DNA of 64,000 bases from an uncultured Bacteroidia bacterium (GCA_902780455.1 CACZFO010000001.1:186001-250000); one strand, 5' to 3'. Shown: positions 9,266 to 18,532, numbered from the stretch's first letter. Numbers and translations are program-made. The notes: generated from the sequence alone by a model not told the origin.

Positions 9266-10537
9266 ATGCATCTGCCTTCTTTCATAGCTCGGCGATACCT
9301 TTTTTCAAAGGCTCATCACAATGTGATAAACATCATATCTATTGTGAGCGCGGCGGCTATCGGAATCGGATGCATGGCGCTGATAATCATACTATCCGTT
9401 TACAACGGATTCGACAAGATAGTTGAGTCTGCCTACAACAGTTACATTCCGGATTATGTCATAGAACCCGCCAAGGGCAAGACGATAGACATGTCCAAGA
9501 ACAGCCGGATTATTACCGCCCTTTTCGATCTGAGCATGAAAGCCGCAGTAAGCGGAGAGGCCGAGCATGTGCAGGCTTTTCATGTGCTGGAAGAGACGGT
9601 TTACGTGCAGTACGATGCCGTCCAGTCCATTGCCAGGATCAAGGGAGTGGATACTGCTTACTTCAGTCTCAAGAGATTTGAGGACAATCTTGTAGAGGGG
9701 GAACTGTCCGTCATGTTCGGAGAGGTTCCACGGGCTGTAGTTGAGGAGAGCCTGGCCGCCAGCCTGCTGCTCAGGCCCCAGTTCACTACTCCGCTGGAAA
9801 TCTACCTGCCGTCTCGTACGGAGGACATATCGCTGATGATGCCACAGAGCAGTCTGATGAGTGAGGAAGTCCGTCCGGCGGGCATCATTTCAATGTCTTC
9901 AGCAGACGACAAGGGCACCATCTTCATTCCGCAAGACATGGCCAGGGAGCTGATGGAGTACGGAGAAAACGAGTGTTCCAAGATAGAGATCTTCATAGAC
10001 GGAGAAAAAACGTCTTCCGCCCGGTCTCTGAAGAAATCCGTCATAAAAGAGTTCAGAGAGAATCTCGGAGACGAATTCACAGTCAAGGACCGCTACCAGC
10101 AGAACGAGACCATCTACAAGATGATGAGGGCGGAGAAGTTTGCCATATACATGATTCTTCTCTTTGTCACGATAGTAATATCGGTGAACCTGCTGGCAAG
10201 CCTTTCCATGCTCATCATAGAAAAGGAAGAAGACATACGGACGTATCAGGCCATGGGCATGAGGACCTCTACCATCCGCCGCAGTTTCATGCTCCACGGG
10301 TGGTTGATATGCATGGCGGGGGCGGTTATTGGAATCCTGCTGGGTCTTCTGCTCTGCTTTATCCAGTACAAGTGGGGAGTTGTTTCCCTTCCGGGGAATT
10401 TTGTAGTGAGCTACTATCCGGTGGTGGTTAAGTTTTCAGACGTGCTGCTGGCTCTCCTGAGCGTTGCGGCCATAGGTCTGATAATGGCGTATCTGCCTAC
10501 CAGGAGCATCAAGGACAAGACCCACAGGTCTGCGTAA
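9266..10537 (+). CDS. LolC/LolE-like ABC transporter permease (FtsX family)
   Basis: A 423-residue inner-membrane permease. The pattern is one transmembrane segment near residues 20-45, a large periplasmic domain (about 50-290), then three more segments near 290-320, 340-370 and 385-410. This is the LolC/E and FtsX-permease architecture. In this family the protein pairs with a LolD-type ATPase to extract lipoproteins from the inner membrane. No ATPase gene is adjacent here, so the partner must be elsewhere. It follows tyrS-rbfA, the common Bacteroidota order. Confidence 0.85.
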   Translation: MHLPSFIARRYLFSKAHHNVINIISIVSAAAIGIGCMALIIILSVYNGFDKIVESAYNSYIPDYVIEPAKGKTIDMSKNSRIITALFDLSMKAAVSGEAEHVQAFHVLEETVYVQYDAVQSIARIKGVDTAYFSLKRFEDNLVEGELSVMFGEVPRAVVEESLAASLLLRPQFTTPLEIYLPSRTEDISLMMPQSSLMSEEVRPAGIISMSSADDKGTIFIPQDMARELMEYGENECSKIEIFIDGEKTSSARSLKKSVIKEFRENLGDEFTVKDRYQQNETIYKMMRAEKFAIYMILLFVTIVISVNLLASLSMLIIEKEEDIRTYQAMGMRTSTIRRSFMLHGWLICMAGAVIGILLGLLLCFIQYKWGVVSLPGNFVVSYYPVVVKFSDVLLALLSVAAIGLIMAYLPTRSIKDKTHRSA

Positions 10538-10592
10538 AAGTTGATCCGTACAGCCTTTGAAGAAGTAAAGAAATCATAAACCAGATAAAACT

Positions 10593-11183
10593 ATGAAAAG
10601 AATTGTTATCAGATTGCTGAGCATGGCGGCCATTGCTGTTCTGGCTTTGAGCTGCAAGAATTCCGGAGCAGGCAATTCCGGAGATACCGCTGCCGCTGGA
10701 GATTCAACTGCAAACCAAACCGCTGCGGGCACAGTTTCAAAAGCAGCGTCTACCGCTTCAGATGCAGAAGGCCGGCAGATAGATACACTTGCGCTGTTTG
10801 ACCGCATCAACGGCATGCTTACAGATCTTTCCGAAGAAGGCTTATGGTCAAAAGACCTGTTCACTCCAGATTATTATGAGGCATGCCAGAAGCTCGACGA
10901 GTTTTCTGACGGAGACGCTCTGTGGGGTCTGGGAAGCATACAGGAGGTTACGGCTGTCGGACTGACAGATCCTTCGGAATTCAAGATACATGACTACGCC
11001 CATATAACTGCAGAAGCCATTCTTTCCTGCAAGGACATTACCGATAACAGCATGACAGGCTCCGAATTCCGCACCCTAAGCCTGATCCTCAGAGACGGCA
11101 GGTGGCTCATAGACGACGTAAACTTCTCCAAGGAAGAAATTAAGAAGGCCGTGGAGTCAATGCTGGGAAAGGCAACTCCGTAA
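10593..11183 (+). CDS. Putative lipoprotein of unknown function
   Basis: 196 residues. A signal peptide of type II is clear: MKRIVIRLLSMAAIAVLALSC with the lipobox ending at Cys21. It is followed by an Ala/Ser/Thr/Gly-rich linker (about 25-60) and a folded domain. The C-terminal part (LSLILRDGRWLIDDVNF) resembles the DUF3828/NTF2-like pattern of small exported Bacteroidota lipoproteins, but no function can be named. It starts 55 bases after the permease gene and may be part of that operon. It converges on the AGCS symporter gene, 20 bases away. Confidence 0.8.
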   Translation: MKRIVIRLLSMAAIAVLALSCKNSGAGNSGDTAAAGDSTANQTAAGTVSKAASTASDAEGRQIDTLALFDRINGMLTDLSEEGLWSKDLFTPDYYEACQKLDEFSDGDALWGLGSIQEVTAVGLTDPSEFKIHDYAHITAEAILSCKDITDNSMTGSEFRTLSLILRDGRWLIDDVNFSKEEIKKAVESMLGKATP

Positions 11184-11203
11184 TAGGATAGCCCTGGGCG
11201 GAA

Positions 11204-12721
11204 TCAGTTGTCCCAGCAGTCGATGTCGGCTTCCGGCATCTGGGAGCGCTGGAAGATTGGGTCCTTGCCTTCCTTCCTTTGGCGGCGGTAGTCTTTGAGC
11301 AGGCGGAAGGCGAACTTTCCCAACTGGACTATCGCGAAGATATTGACCAAAGTGAGCAGGCCCATGCAGATGTCGCCTATAATCCAGACGGCGTCAAGGG
11401 TTGCACATACTCCGGCAAATACTATCAGTCCGCCGGAGAGGGCTCTGAAAGACCAGAGTATCCAGCGGTGACGGTCTTTGGTGAGGAACCTGATGTTGGC
11501 TTCTCCGTAGTAGTAATTGCCGATTATGCTGGAGAATGCGAACAGGAAGATTGCTGCGGCTATGAAGAAGGTTCCGAAGCGGCCGACCTCATTTTCAAGG
11601 GCTGCCTGGGTGAGGGCTATTCCGTTAAGTTCTCCCGAAGCGTGGGTTCCGCTGAAAAGGATTATGAATGCAGTGCAGCTGCAGACGACAAGCGTATCCA
11701 CAAATACTCCCAGAGCCTGCATAAGCCCTTGTTTCACCGGATGGGAGACATCTGCCGTAGCGGCAACGTTAGGGGCTGAACCTTCTCCGGCTTCGTTGGA
11801 GAAGAGTCCTCTCTTGATGCCTATCATCATGGTAGCTCCAAGCCCGCCTCCAGCCACCTGCTGGAAGCCGAACGCATTTTCGAAGATGATTGAGAAGACA
11901 GACGGAATGAGGTCCAGGTGACGGATGATAACAAACAGGGCGAGAGCCAGATAAGCCAGCGCCATGAACGGAACCAGTACGCTGCTGACCTTGGCTATGC
12001 GCTTGATGCCTCCGAAAACCACTGCAAAGCAAAGTGCCGCAAGGACCGCTCCTACAAGAACCTTTGCCGCCGGAACCATGACTCCCAGAAGATTTACCTG
12101 ATACGGCAGCATGGTGTCAAGCTTGCAGGCCACAACCAGCGCATCTCCTATGGTGTTACTCTGGATGGAGTTGTAAGAAAGCCCGAAGGTTATGGTAAGG
12201 AGAACGGCAAACAATGCTGCCAGGAACGGACTTTTCAATCCTCGGCGAATATAGTATGCCGGACCGCCGATATAGCCTCCTTCTGATCTTTGTTTGAAGA
12301 GCTGGGCCAGGGTGGCTTCTACGAAAGCGGTGGCTGCTCCTATGAGGGCTATCAGCCACATCCAGAATACCGCACCCGGTCCGCCGGTGGCGATGGCTAT
12401 GGCCACGCCGGCCAGGTTTCCGGTACCCACGCTTGAAGCCAATGAAACCGCAAAGGCCTGGAAAGAGGATATCTTCCTTTTGTTGCCGGCAACGGCACGT
12501 GCCTTGTCTATATCGCGATAACCACTCTTGCGGCTGCCGCCAAGCAGGCGGAACATCTCCCCTATCATCCTGAACTGCACTCCGCGGGTACGGAGGGTAA
12601 ACCAGACGGCGCAGCCAAGCAGCACCGCTACAAGGATGTATGTCCAAAGGAAATCGTTGAAACCTCCCAGTGTGTCCTTCAGGGAGAACAGAGGATATGT
12701 AAAGAGTGTCTTGAAAAGCAT
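11204..12721 (-). CDS. Sodium:alanine/glycine symporter, AGCS family
   Basis: A 505-residue integral membrane protein with about 10-11 hydrophobic segments. AGCS signatures are present: SVGTGNLAGVAIAIATGGPGAVFWMW near residue 95 and GLFSNEAGEGSAPNVAATA near 310. The family imports alanine or glycine with Na+. The N-terminus (FNDFLWTYILVAVLLG) fits the usual start. Single gene, convergent with the upstream lipoprotein. Substrate preference cannot be read from the sequence. Confidence 0.93.
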   Translation of the reverse strand: MLFKTLFTYPLFSLKDTLGGFNDFLWTYILVAVLLGCAVWFTLRTRGVQFRMIGEMFRLLGGSRKSGYRDIDKARAVAGNKRKISSFQAFAVSLASSVGTGNLAGVAIAIATGGPGAVFWMWLIALIGAATAFVEATLAQLFKQRSEGGYIGGPAYYIRRGLKSPFLAALFAVLLTITFGLSYNSIQSNTIGDALVVACKLDTMLPYQVNLLGVMVPAAKVLVGAVLAALCFAVVFGGIKRIAKVSSVLVPFMALAYLALALFVIIRHLDLIPSVFSIIFENAFGFQQVAGGGLGATMMIGIKRGLFSNEAGEGSAPNVAATADVSHPVKQGLMQALGVFVDTLVVCSCTAFIILFSGTHASGELNGIALTQAALENEVGRFGTFFIAAAIFLFAFSSIIGNYYYGEANIRFLTKDRHRWILWSFRALSGGLIVFAGVCATLDAVWIIGDICMGLLTLVNIFAIVQLGKFAFRLLKDYRRQRKEGKDPIFQRSQMPEADIDCWDN

Positions 12722-12783
12722 CAGGCAGATAATTTATTTAGTTTGCAGTTGCGGTATTTGAGTAAATCATCGCTGAGCAGCTT

Positions 12784-13803
12784 TCAATCGTTGATTGGGA
12801 AAAGTCCGAAGATTGCTGAGCCGCTGCCGGTCATTGATACATAAGCGGCACCGGTTTCTATTAGTGAGTCCTTTACTTTCTGGAGTTGCGGGAACTCGTT
12901 GAAGACAGGGGCCTCAAAGTCGTTGACAATTCTTCCCTGCCAGGTTTCAACGGGTTCTGTAACCAGTTCGGTCATTGGAATATATGGAGCCTGGAGTTTG
13001 TCTTTCTTGCTGCGTTTTGGAACTATGGAGTAGGCTTTCTTGGTTGATACGAAGCAGTCCGGGGAGAAGATTATCTGGAAGGTGTAATTTTCTCTGAGGT
13101 TCTTCAGGGCTTTGCTTATGGCGGCCCCGGTCAGGGGCGTGAGGATTTCGCCGCGGCCGGTTACGAGCATCGGCTCGTTGCGGACAAAGAACGGGCAGTC
13201 GCTGCCGAGTTTTGCCGCATAGGACATCAACTGCGCTTCGGTCAGATGGAGGTCGCAGAGCTCGTTCAGAGCCCTTAGGGTGCAGACTCCGTCGCTGCTG
13301 CCGCCTCCGAGTCCGGCACCGGTAGGGAGATGCTTTTCAAGGGATATGACTGCCGGCGGGAGGTCAAAGTCCGCATCCAGCAGGTTGTAGGCCTTGACGC
13401 AGATGTTGTCCTCGGGCTTTCCCGGATACTCCAGTCCGGTTTCTATCATGCGGACCTTTTCCGGGCAGGAGCCGCTGTCTTGATTCTGCGCGGTGGAAGC
13501 CGTTTCATCTTCCGGGTGGAAGTTTCGGTCTTGATTCTGTGCGATGAAAGCCGTTTCATCTTCCGGGTGGAAGTTTTGGTCTTGATTCTGCGCGGTGGAA
13601 GCCGTTTCATCGCTGAGGAAAAGACTGGCTTCCTGAGGCGTCTGAAGGATGGTTACAGTCAGTTTGTCCGGGGTCAGGTTGCTGTTGTCCGCCCCCACGG
13701 GGTAGAATATGCTTTCTATTTCATGGAAGTTGTCCGCCCTTTTTTCAAAGACGTACAGCCCAATGTTGATCTTGGCTCCGGGGTATAATGTCACCTGCTT
13801 CAT
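12784..13803 (-). CDS. ispE: 4-diphosphocytidyl-2-C-methyl-D-erythritol kinase with internal tandem repeats
   Basis: Fourth enzyme of the MEP isoprenoid pathway, a GHMP kinase. The N-terminal motif GAKINIGLYV (9-18), the ATP-binding PTGAGLGGGSSDG and the C-terminal MTGSGSAIFGLF are all intact. The protein has 339 residues, about 50-60 more than usual. The surplus is an insertion at residues 65-115 made of three 17-residue repeats (units start DETASTAQNQD, DETAFIAQNQD and DETASTAQNQD) between an N-terminal strand and the rest of the domain. The insert is hydrophilic and probably a surface loop, so activity is probably kept. Divergent gene space to the C69 gene is 39 bases, same strand. Confidence 0.95.
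   Translation of the reverse strand: MKQVTLYPGAKINIGLYVFEKRADNFHEIESIFYPVGADNSNLTPDKLTVTILQTPQEASLFLSDETASTAQNQDQNFHPEDETAFIAQNQDRNFHPEDETASTAQNQDSGSCPEKVRMIETGLEYPGKPEDNICVKAYNLLDADFDLPPAVISLEKHLPTGAGLGGGSSDGVCTLRALNELCDLHLTEAQLMSYAAKLGSDCPFFVRNEPMLVTGRGEILTPLTGAAISKALKNLRENYTFQIIFSPDCFVSTKKAYSIVPKRSKKDKLQAPYIPMTELVTEPVETWQGRIVNDFEAPVFNEFPQLQKVKDSLIETGAAYVSMTGSGSAIFGLFPIND
13459..13611 (-). repeat. 51-bp tandem repeat x3 inside ispE
   Basis: Three head-to-tail 51-bp units (17 codons) keep the ispE frame. The first two are nearly identical; the third differs at its C-terminal end. The unit begins with codons for DETAS. Confidence 0.9.
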
Positions 13804-13842
13804 TGACTGTTGATGTGGCTTTTGGATGTGGAACCGGTTAGA

Positions 13843-15573
13843 TTACGGTTTGATGCTTTTCTGCGACAGTATCTTTTTGTAGGTATCAGCCGTAAACTGG
13901 TTCAGCATTTGTTCAGCCTGCTTGCGGTTCTTGGACTTCTTGAGTTTCTTAGGGAGACTCTTCTGCAGTTCAGTATAGGATTTGAAGATGTCGTACTGCA
14001 TCTGCCACTTCTTGTCCTGGACGTCTTTTATCCAGTAGATGTAGTTGGAATTAAGTTTATTCCATCTCTTTGTGAAGAACCAGTAAGGATGCTCCGGATA
14101 GTTTTTCTCCTTGTCGGTTGCATCTGAGAAGTGATGCTGCTCGGCTTCCTGCCAGTCGTCGTAACGGGCCCATCCTTCAGGAACTTCTGTCATGCCCAAA
14201 GTCCATGGAACGTATACATTTGCACAAGGTCTTCCAGGGCACATCCACATTACGCATCCGGTTTCCTTTGGCATCCAGTTGCGGAGTTGGAAGATGGTTG
14301 AAACAATGGTAACGTTGGTACAAACTCCCGGAATGTGGCTAGGGTCCAAGTGTCCTCTTGCAGGCTGTTCCGGTGCGCCTATGATTTTTTGGGGCTCTTC
14401 CTTTTCATTGTGGATGGAGAGCATGCTTATCATATCCGCCACGCTGAGTTTCTTGGCCGGAGTGAACATAGGCTGGACGGAATAAGGGTCGTAGTTGTCT
14501 GATCCGCCGGTAACATATTCTATGACTGCCTTGTGGCGCGTTCTGTTGCTGGCTCTTTCAATGGTAGCCGGGTCTGCGTAAGCCAGCCTGAAGTTGAACT
14601 CCTGCCTTGAATGAGGATCGTACCATCCGCGGCTTATTGCATAATCAATGATGTCCGGGCTTCCCATGAAGTTCTCAGTATCTTCAAGATTAACGTTGGT
14701 AATCGTATAGTAGTTAGGAAGTATCATGACCTTGTCGTCCGGAACCCTCTGGGCCACCCAATGGCGGCCCTTGACAACGGCTACTATCCATCCTTCTTCC
14801 GGGTCTGCCACGGAGTAGGTTCTTCCACTTCCCTTGTAGCCGTACTCCTGTACTGCTTCGCCGATGATTTTTACGGCTTCTCTTGCGCTGCGGGCGTACT
14901 TGGCAACATCGATCCTGAGGTCGTAGAGGATACCGCCATCGGTAACGTCTTCCCTGTCTTCGCGGGAGTTGCAACCGTCTGAAGCAATGGCTACTCCCCA
15001 CTGGTTCATGGCAGCATCGGCTACGCTCATTCCAGGGAACTCGCACCAGATGAACTTGCCGTTGGTTCTCTGCTTGCCTTCAGAGCCCGGGTTGTTCTTG
15101 TCCCCGACAGCATATCCGTTGGCGATGGAAGCCGGAATCTTCAGCCCGCCTTCTGTAGTTGCCGGCTGGGTTCCCGCAGGAACTATATAAACGTTGAGCA
15201 TCTGTTCTCCGGAATCGTCCTCGTTGTGTCCGAACAGTACGCTGCCGTCAACGGTAGTGTTCTTTCCGGCAATGATCGCAAAGCAGTTCTCACCGGTAAC
15301 ATCCGTTCCCTGCCTGTCAGCTCCAGCCTTCAGCCCCTCTGCAGCAGCTCCCTGCCTGTCAGCCTTGGTCTGCAGTTCCACTGCCCTCTGCCCTTGCCTG
15401 TCAGCTCCAGCCTTCAGCCCCTCTGCAGCAGCTCCCTGCCGGTGTACATTCTCCTGCAGGCCGTTGCAAGTGTTGTCCGTAACAAGTTTGTTTACAGGTT
15501 TCTGTCCAAAGAGACTGGTTGCAAAAAGAACCGTGCAAGAAACCATCGCTGATAATAAAAGAACCCTTTTCAT
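13843..15573 (-). CDS. C69-family dipeptidase with repeat insertion before the catalytic Cys
   Basis: A 576-residue exported cysteine peptidase of family C69 (PepD-like, Ntn-hydrolase fold). A signal peptide occupies residues 1-23 (MKRVLLLSAMVSCTVLFATS, ending LFG). In this family the nucleophile is a Cys exposed by cleavage of a short propeptide. Here the matching site is ENCFAIIAGKNTTVDGSVLF with Cys97. Between the signal peptide and Cys97 lies an insert of three 14-residue repeats (45-86), which greatly lengthens the propeptide. Downstream family blocks such as GHNEDD and MNQWGVAIASDGCNSRED are intact. Monocistronic; a weak -7-like TACCTTTA lies at 15601-15608 on the minus strand. Confidence 0.92.
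   Translation of the reverse strand: MKRVLLLSAMVSCTVLFATSLFGQKPVNKLVTDNTCNGLQENVHRQGAAAEGLKAGADRQGQRAVELQTKADRQGAAAEGLKAGADRQGTDVTGENCFAIIAGKNTTVDGSVLFGHNEDDSGEQMLNVYIVPAGTQPATTEGGLKIPASIANGYAVGDKNNPGSEGKQRTNGKFIWCEFPGMSVADAAMNQWGVAIASDGCNSREDREDVTDGGILYDLRIDVAKYARSAREAVKIIGEAVQEYGYKGSGRTYSVADPEEGWIVAVVKGRHWVAQRVPDDKVMILPNYYTITNVNLEDTENFMGSPDIIDYAISRGWYDPHSRQEFNFRLAYADPATIERASNRTRHKAVIEYVTGGSDNYDPYSVQPMFTPAKKLSVADMISMLSIHNEKEEPQKIIGAPEQPARGHLDPSHIPGVCTNVTIVSTIFQLRNWMPKETGCVMWMCPGRPCANVYVPWTLGMTEVPEGWARYDDWQEAEQHHFSDATDKEKNYPEHPYWFFTKRWNKLNSNYIYWIKDVQDKKWQMQYDIFKSYTELQKSLPKKLKKSKNRKQAEQMLNQFTADTYKKILSQKSIKP
15316..15441 (-). repeat. 42-bp tandem repeat x3 inside the C69 peptidase gene
   Basis: Three 42-bp units encode RQGAAAEGLKAGAD, RQGQRAVELQTKAD and RQGAAAEGLKAGAD. 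Units 1 and 3 are the same at protein level. A partial fourth unit (RQG) follows. The frame is kept. Confidence 0.9.
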
Positions 15574-15632
15574 AAAGAATGGCGGTTAAAATAACATGTT
15601 AAAGGTAAGAATTTTTTTGAGTAGGGGAGTAC

Positions 15633-15752
15633 TCGGCGATGGTGTCTTGTAACTACCTGAAAATCAGCCTACCCTAAATTAAGAGGTTTGTATTCCAAGG
15701 TCTTATTTAGGGGAGTGCTGATACTCAACGACTTGCAGCGCACCATCGCCGA
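15633..15752 (+). repeat. Family A palindromic repeat, copy A1
   Basis: About 120 bp, starting TCGGCGATGGTG and ending CACCATCGCCGA (perfect 12-bp inverted ends). The interior continues as an imperfect palindrome (e.g. ATCAGC with GCTGAT, CCCTAAA with TTTAGGG) around a ~17-base centre. It lies between the divergent C69 and RAYT genes, 54 bases upstream of the RAYT start. Confidence 0.9.
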
Positions 15753-15774
15753 TTTGCTCTATAGATAAAAGTAT

Positions 15775-15782
15775 TATATTTG
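15775..15782 (+). promoter_or_regulatory. -7 box TATATTTG of the first RAYT gene
   Basis: A TAnnTTTG match 24 bases before the ATG at 15807 and 22 bases after repeat A1, so the -33 region overlaps or abuts the repeat end. Confidence 0.55.
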
Positions 15783-15806
15783 TAGAAATTTTAAAGAGGG
15801 GGAGAT

Positions 15807-16415
15807 ATGAAGGGAATGATTCAGTCGCCTGCTTCTCATAATACAAGAAGTCACGAGAAGCGAAACCAGATAAACGTACCAGGATTTTATCATCTTTATG
15901 CCCGTACCATTGATGGTGCCCGTCTGTTCTTCATGCAGTCAGATTTCAGGAAACTGCTTTCTGTATTGGAGGATGGCAGGAAGAGATATCCAGGAACAAG
16001 GATTGTCATTGTCGTGTGCATGTCCAACCATTTCCACATGGTGGTTTATTCTCCCGATATTATGGGTTTTAAAACCTATGTTTGCCGGACATACTGCGGA
16101 TGGTATAATCTTAAGCACGAAAGAAAAGGACCTTTGTTGGAAGACTGTCATATTAAAGCTTCGCATCTACCTTATAAAGAGGCTGTTCGCGATAAGATTC
16201 TCTACAATGCCAACAATCCGGTCAAGGCAAAACTTTGCAAGTCCGCGTTTGGTTACAAGTATTCTTCTTTGAAGGTATTCACTCTCCGTCCATGGGTGTG
16301 GAAGACTCTGATAACTATAGATAAGGACTATATCCTCACCGCATTCGGATCAATGGAAAACCTCCGAGAAAACCTCGCCAAAGAAGTTGAATACAAGGCC
16401 CTTCTAAAGAAATAA
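15807..16415 (+). CDS. REP-associated tyrosine transposase (RAYT, IS200-like Y1 fold)
   Basis: A 202-residue single-domain HUH/Y1 nuclease. The motifs are YHLYAR near residue 28, the metal-binding HUH as NHFH (H75, H77), and a helix TYCGWYN with Y96 or Y100 as candidate nucleophile. It is not an insertion sequence in the usual sense: there is no partner gene, and it sits between two same-orientation copies (A1, A2) of a long imperfect palindrome. This is the arrangement of RAYTs, domesticated transposases that move short REP/BIME elements through single-stranded DNA. Three more copies lie within 31 kb. It has its own promoter. The residues C-terminal to the catalytic helix (about 110-202) are less conserved. 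Confidence 0.88.
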   Translation: MKGMIQSPASHNTRSHEKRNQINVPGFYHLYARTIDGARLFFMQSDFRKLLSVLEDGRKRYPGTRIVIVVCMSNHFHMVVYSPDIMGFKTYVCRTYCGWYNLKHERKGPLLEDCHIKASHLPYKEAVRDKILYNANNPVKAKLCKSAFGYKYSSLKVFTLRPWVWKTLITIDKDYILTAFGSMENLRENLAKEVEYKALLKK

Positions 16416-16521
16416 AAAGAAGAAGGCTGTTCAACGATATTGTCTCGTAAAGGCATACAGGATGAGAGCTTTCCTTAGCTTCTAGGCGAAACCTCTCCTT
16501 GGCTTTTAGGAGAAAAGATTT

Positions 16522-16641
16522 CCGGCGATGGTGTCTTGTAACTGCCTGTAAATCAGAACTCCCTGAAATAACGAGTCTGTATCCCAAGGTCTTATTTAGG
16601 GAGGTGTTGATAATCAGCGATTTATAAAGCACCATCGCCTG
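16522..16641 (+). repeat. Family A palindromic repeat, copy A2
   Basis: Starts CCGGCGATGGTG and ends CACCATCGCCTGG, with the same interior order as A1 including TCTTATTTAGGG. It follows the RAYT stop by about 105 bases. Bases 16441-16457 (ACGATATTGTCTCGTAA) look like a decayed extra left arm of the same family. Confidence 0.88.
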
Positions 16642-16670
16642 GCTCTATCCCGTGGCAACGTGGCCGGGCG

Positions 16671-17381
16671 TTAGCCGACCATCCAGACCATGACATGGTC
16701 TTCGAAGACTTCGTACTGCATCTCAAATTCTTCTTCTTCGTTCTTCTCGTCTCCGTCTTCATCCAGAATGTGTTCGCTTTGAGGATATTTGAAGGTGACG
16801 TCTATCTCTCCCTCGTCACGGACGCTGAAGCGGTCTACCTCCATGTCCTCGGAGAAGTCTACGTTGTTTCTGCCCATGCGTTTGTAGAGCGCTTCCTTGG
16901 CGCACCAGTAGATGGCCAGCTGGGTGTTGCGCTCTTCCATCTGCTCGGGATCGTTCTCGTCTTTGTCTACGAGGTCTTCGCGTTCGTCATCGCTGAGGGC
17001 CCTTTTTTCCACAGCGGTAAAGTCTCTTTTTATACTCTCGATGTCTATGCCGACTTCTTCGGACGGATGGATGATTACTGCTGAAAAGCGGTTGGTATGG
17101 GTGATGCTTATGCGGGTGCTGTCGTTCTCTATGTACGGGGCTCCGTTCTCGTGATGGCCGATGTGGACGGGCTCTTCAAACAGGGTCTGGACCAGGGCCA
17201 GTACGGAGAGTCTTTCACGGCGGGCCTGCTCGCTCTTGTAGAGAGATATCTCCTCGAGTTCCTCGTCTCTGTCTTCTTCATCCTTGGCTATGATATCCAG
17301 GAGCTCTTTCTCGGTCTCGGTTATTTCCCAGACGGCAATGGTTCCGCCGCCCTTCAGGTCTTTTCTAAGGTAAAGTCCCAT
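16671..17381 (-). CDS. 4'-phosphopantetheinyl transferase superfamily protein
   Basis: 236 residues. The family signature is present as GIDIES near residue 113 and WCAKEALYKR near residue 160, the Mg2+ and CoA binding segments of Sfp/AcpT-type enzymes that attach phosphopantetheine to acyl-carrier or peptidyl-carrier proteins. The protein is very acidic, with Glu/Asp-rich stretches near 33-45 and 210-220. It is downstream of gldE on the same strand (68-base gap), an arrangement common in Bacteroidales. The carrier protein it serves is not in the window; it may be the only such enzyme of the cell, but this cannot be known here. Confidence 0.88.
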   Translation of the reverse strand: MGLYLRKDLKGGGTIAVWEITETEKELLDIIAKDEEDRDEELEEISLYKSEQARRERLSVLALVQTLFEEPVHIGHHENGAPYIENDSTRISITHTNRFSAVIIHPSEEVGIDIESIKRDFTAVEKRALSDDEREDLVDKDENDPEQMEERNTQLAIYWCAKEALYKRMGRNNVDFSEDMEVDRFSVRDEGEIDVTFKYPQSEHILDEDGDEKNEEEEFEMQYEVFEDHVMVWMVG

Positions 17382-17449
17382 ATGCTATGTATGTTTTTTA
17401 TAGTTATCTGGTTGTATCTGTCTATCGGTAAGGATTTCTAATCCTCCGG

Positions 17450-18532
17450 TCAAGGTTGCTGGGAGGTGGAGGATGGGGTTTTCTCCGGTGCGTCGCTTTC
17501 GTCGGAGATTTCTCCTACGATTTCTTCCAGGATGTCTTCCATGGTTACGATGCCGTCCATTCCGCCGTACTCGTCAACTACTATTGCCAGGTGGAGTTTT
17601 CTCTGGCGGAGTTCCTCCAGGAGATCGTTGATCTTCATCGATCCGGGCACAAAGTAGGCCTGACGTATATGCTTTCTCCAGTCGAACTTCTTGGAACGGC
17701 TCATTATGTACGGCAGCATGTCCTTGATGTACAGGAAACCGCGTATGTCTTCAAAGTCGTCTTTGTAGACCGGAAGCCTTGAGTACCCGCATTCGTTGGC
17801 GGCTTTGATGACTTCCTCGTTGTCCATGTCCATGCTGATGGTCTCTACCTCAACTCTCGGCATCATTATCTGCGATACGGTTTTCTGAGGCAGGGTGAGT
17901 ATCTTCTTGAGCAGTTTCTTCTGCGATGCGTCTTCCGTGACGGTCATCTCAACCGCTCCCCTCAGCATCTCGTATGCGTCTTCCTCTTCTTCTTCGCTCA
18001 GTGTCTTGCCGCGGCGTTTCTTTTCTCCAATCTTGTCCATGATCTTGTCGAGGGGGATTGTAGTGTGTTTGAGGAGCGACAGGGGAAGGCTTGTGAACTT
18101 GGCAAACCTTACAGGATACTGCGTACCCAGGATCTTAGGCATGGCTTCTCCGAAGAGGACCAGGACAAAGGTCACTATTACGGTGCAGACCAGGAATTCA
18201 AGTACCGGATGGCCGGTAAAGTCAAACAGCCGGTTGATAAGCACCGAGCTCAGCAGTATGAGGAGTATGTTTACGATGTTGTTGGCTTGGAGGATGGTGC
18301 CCAGAAGCCTGTTGGGGGTGGAGAGAAGTTTGATGACCCTGCGGCTGGAAGAGTCTTCCCCGTCCTTGAGGTCCTGGGTTTCCTTTGGGCTGAGCGAAAA
18401 GAATGCGGCTTCGCTTCCGCTCATCATCGCCGAGCAGAAAAGAAGCAGTAGAATGAGTATTCCGATCAGAATTAATTCCCAGACATTTCCCGACAAGGGA
18501 ACATCGTCCGGAGAACTGCTCAGAAGAAGCAT
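17450..18532 (-). CDS. gldE: GldE-like CNNM/CBS membrane protein, lacking the C-terminal CorC/HlyC domain
   Basis: 360 residues from ATG 18532; an upstream TTG at 18556 is also in frame. Three to four N-terminal hydrophobic segments (ELILIGILILLLLFCSAMMSGSEAAFFSLS) form the CNNM/DUF21 domain, followed by a CBS pair (about 205-330) ending VDEYGGMDGIVTMEDILEEIVG. GldE and CorC-type proteins normally continue for another ~80 residues with a transporter-associated domain; here only a short Ser/Pro-rich tail follows. The name rests on resemblance to Bacteroidota GldE and on its place upstream of the phosphopantetheinyl transferase. Role in gliding is unlikely in a gut-type Bacteroidales; divalent-cation or stress functions are possible. 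Confidence 0.82.
   Translation of the reverse strand: MLLLSSSPDDVPLSGNVWELILIGILILLLLFCSAMMSGSEAAFFSLSPKETQDLKDGEDSSSRRVIKLLSTPNRLLGTILQANNIVNILLILLSSVLINRLFDFTGHPVLEFLVCTVIVTFVLVLFGEAMPKILGTQYPVRFAKFTSLPLSLLKHTTIPLDKIMDKIGEKKRRGKTLSEEEEEDAYEMLRGAVEMTVTEDASQKKLLKKILTLPQKTVSQIMMPRVEVETISMDMDNEEVIKAANECGYSRLPVYKDDFEDIRGFLYIKDMLPYIMSRSKKFDWRKHIRQAYFVPGSMKINDLLEELRQRKLHLAIVVDEYGGMDGIVTMEDILEEIVGEISDESDAPEKTPSSTSQQP

Noticed and set aside
15807..16415. Full IS200/IS605 insertion sequence
   Set aside because: There is no TnpB partner and no IS-type ends; the flanks are multi-copy palindromes found without the gene elsewhere, which fits a RAYT.
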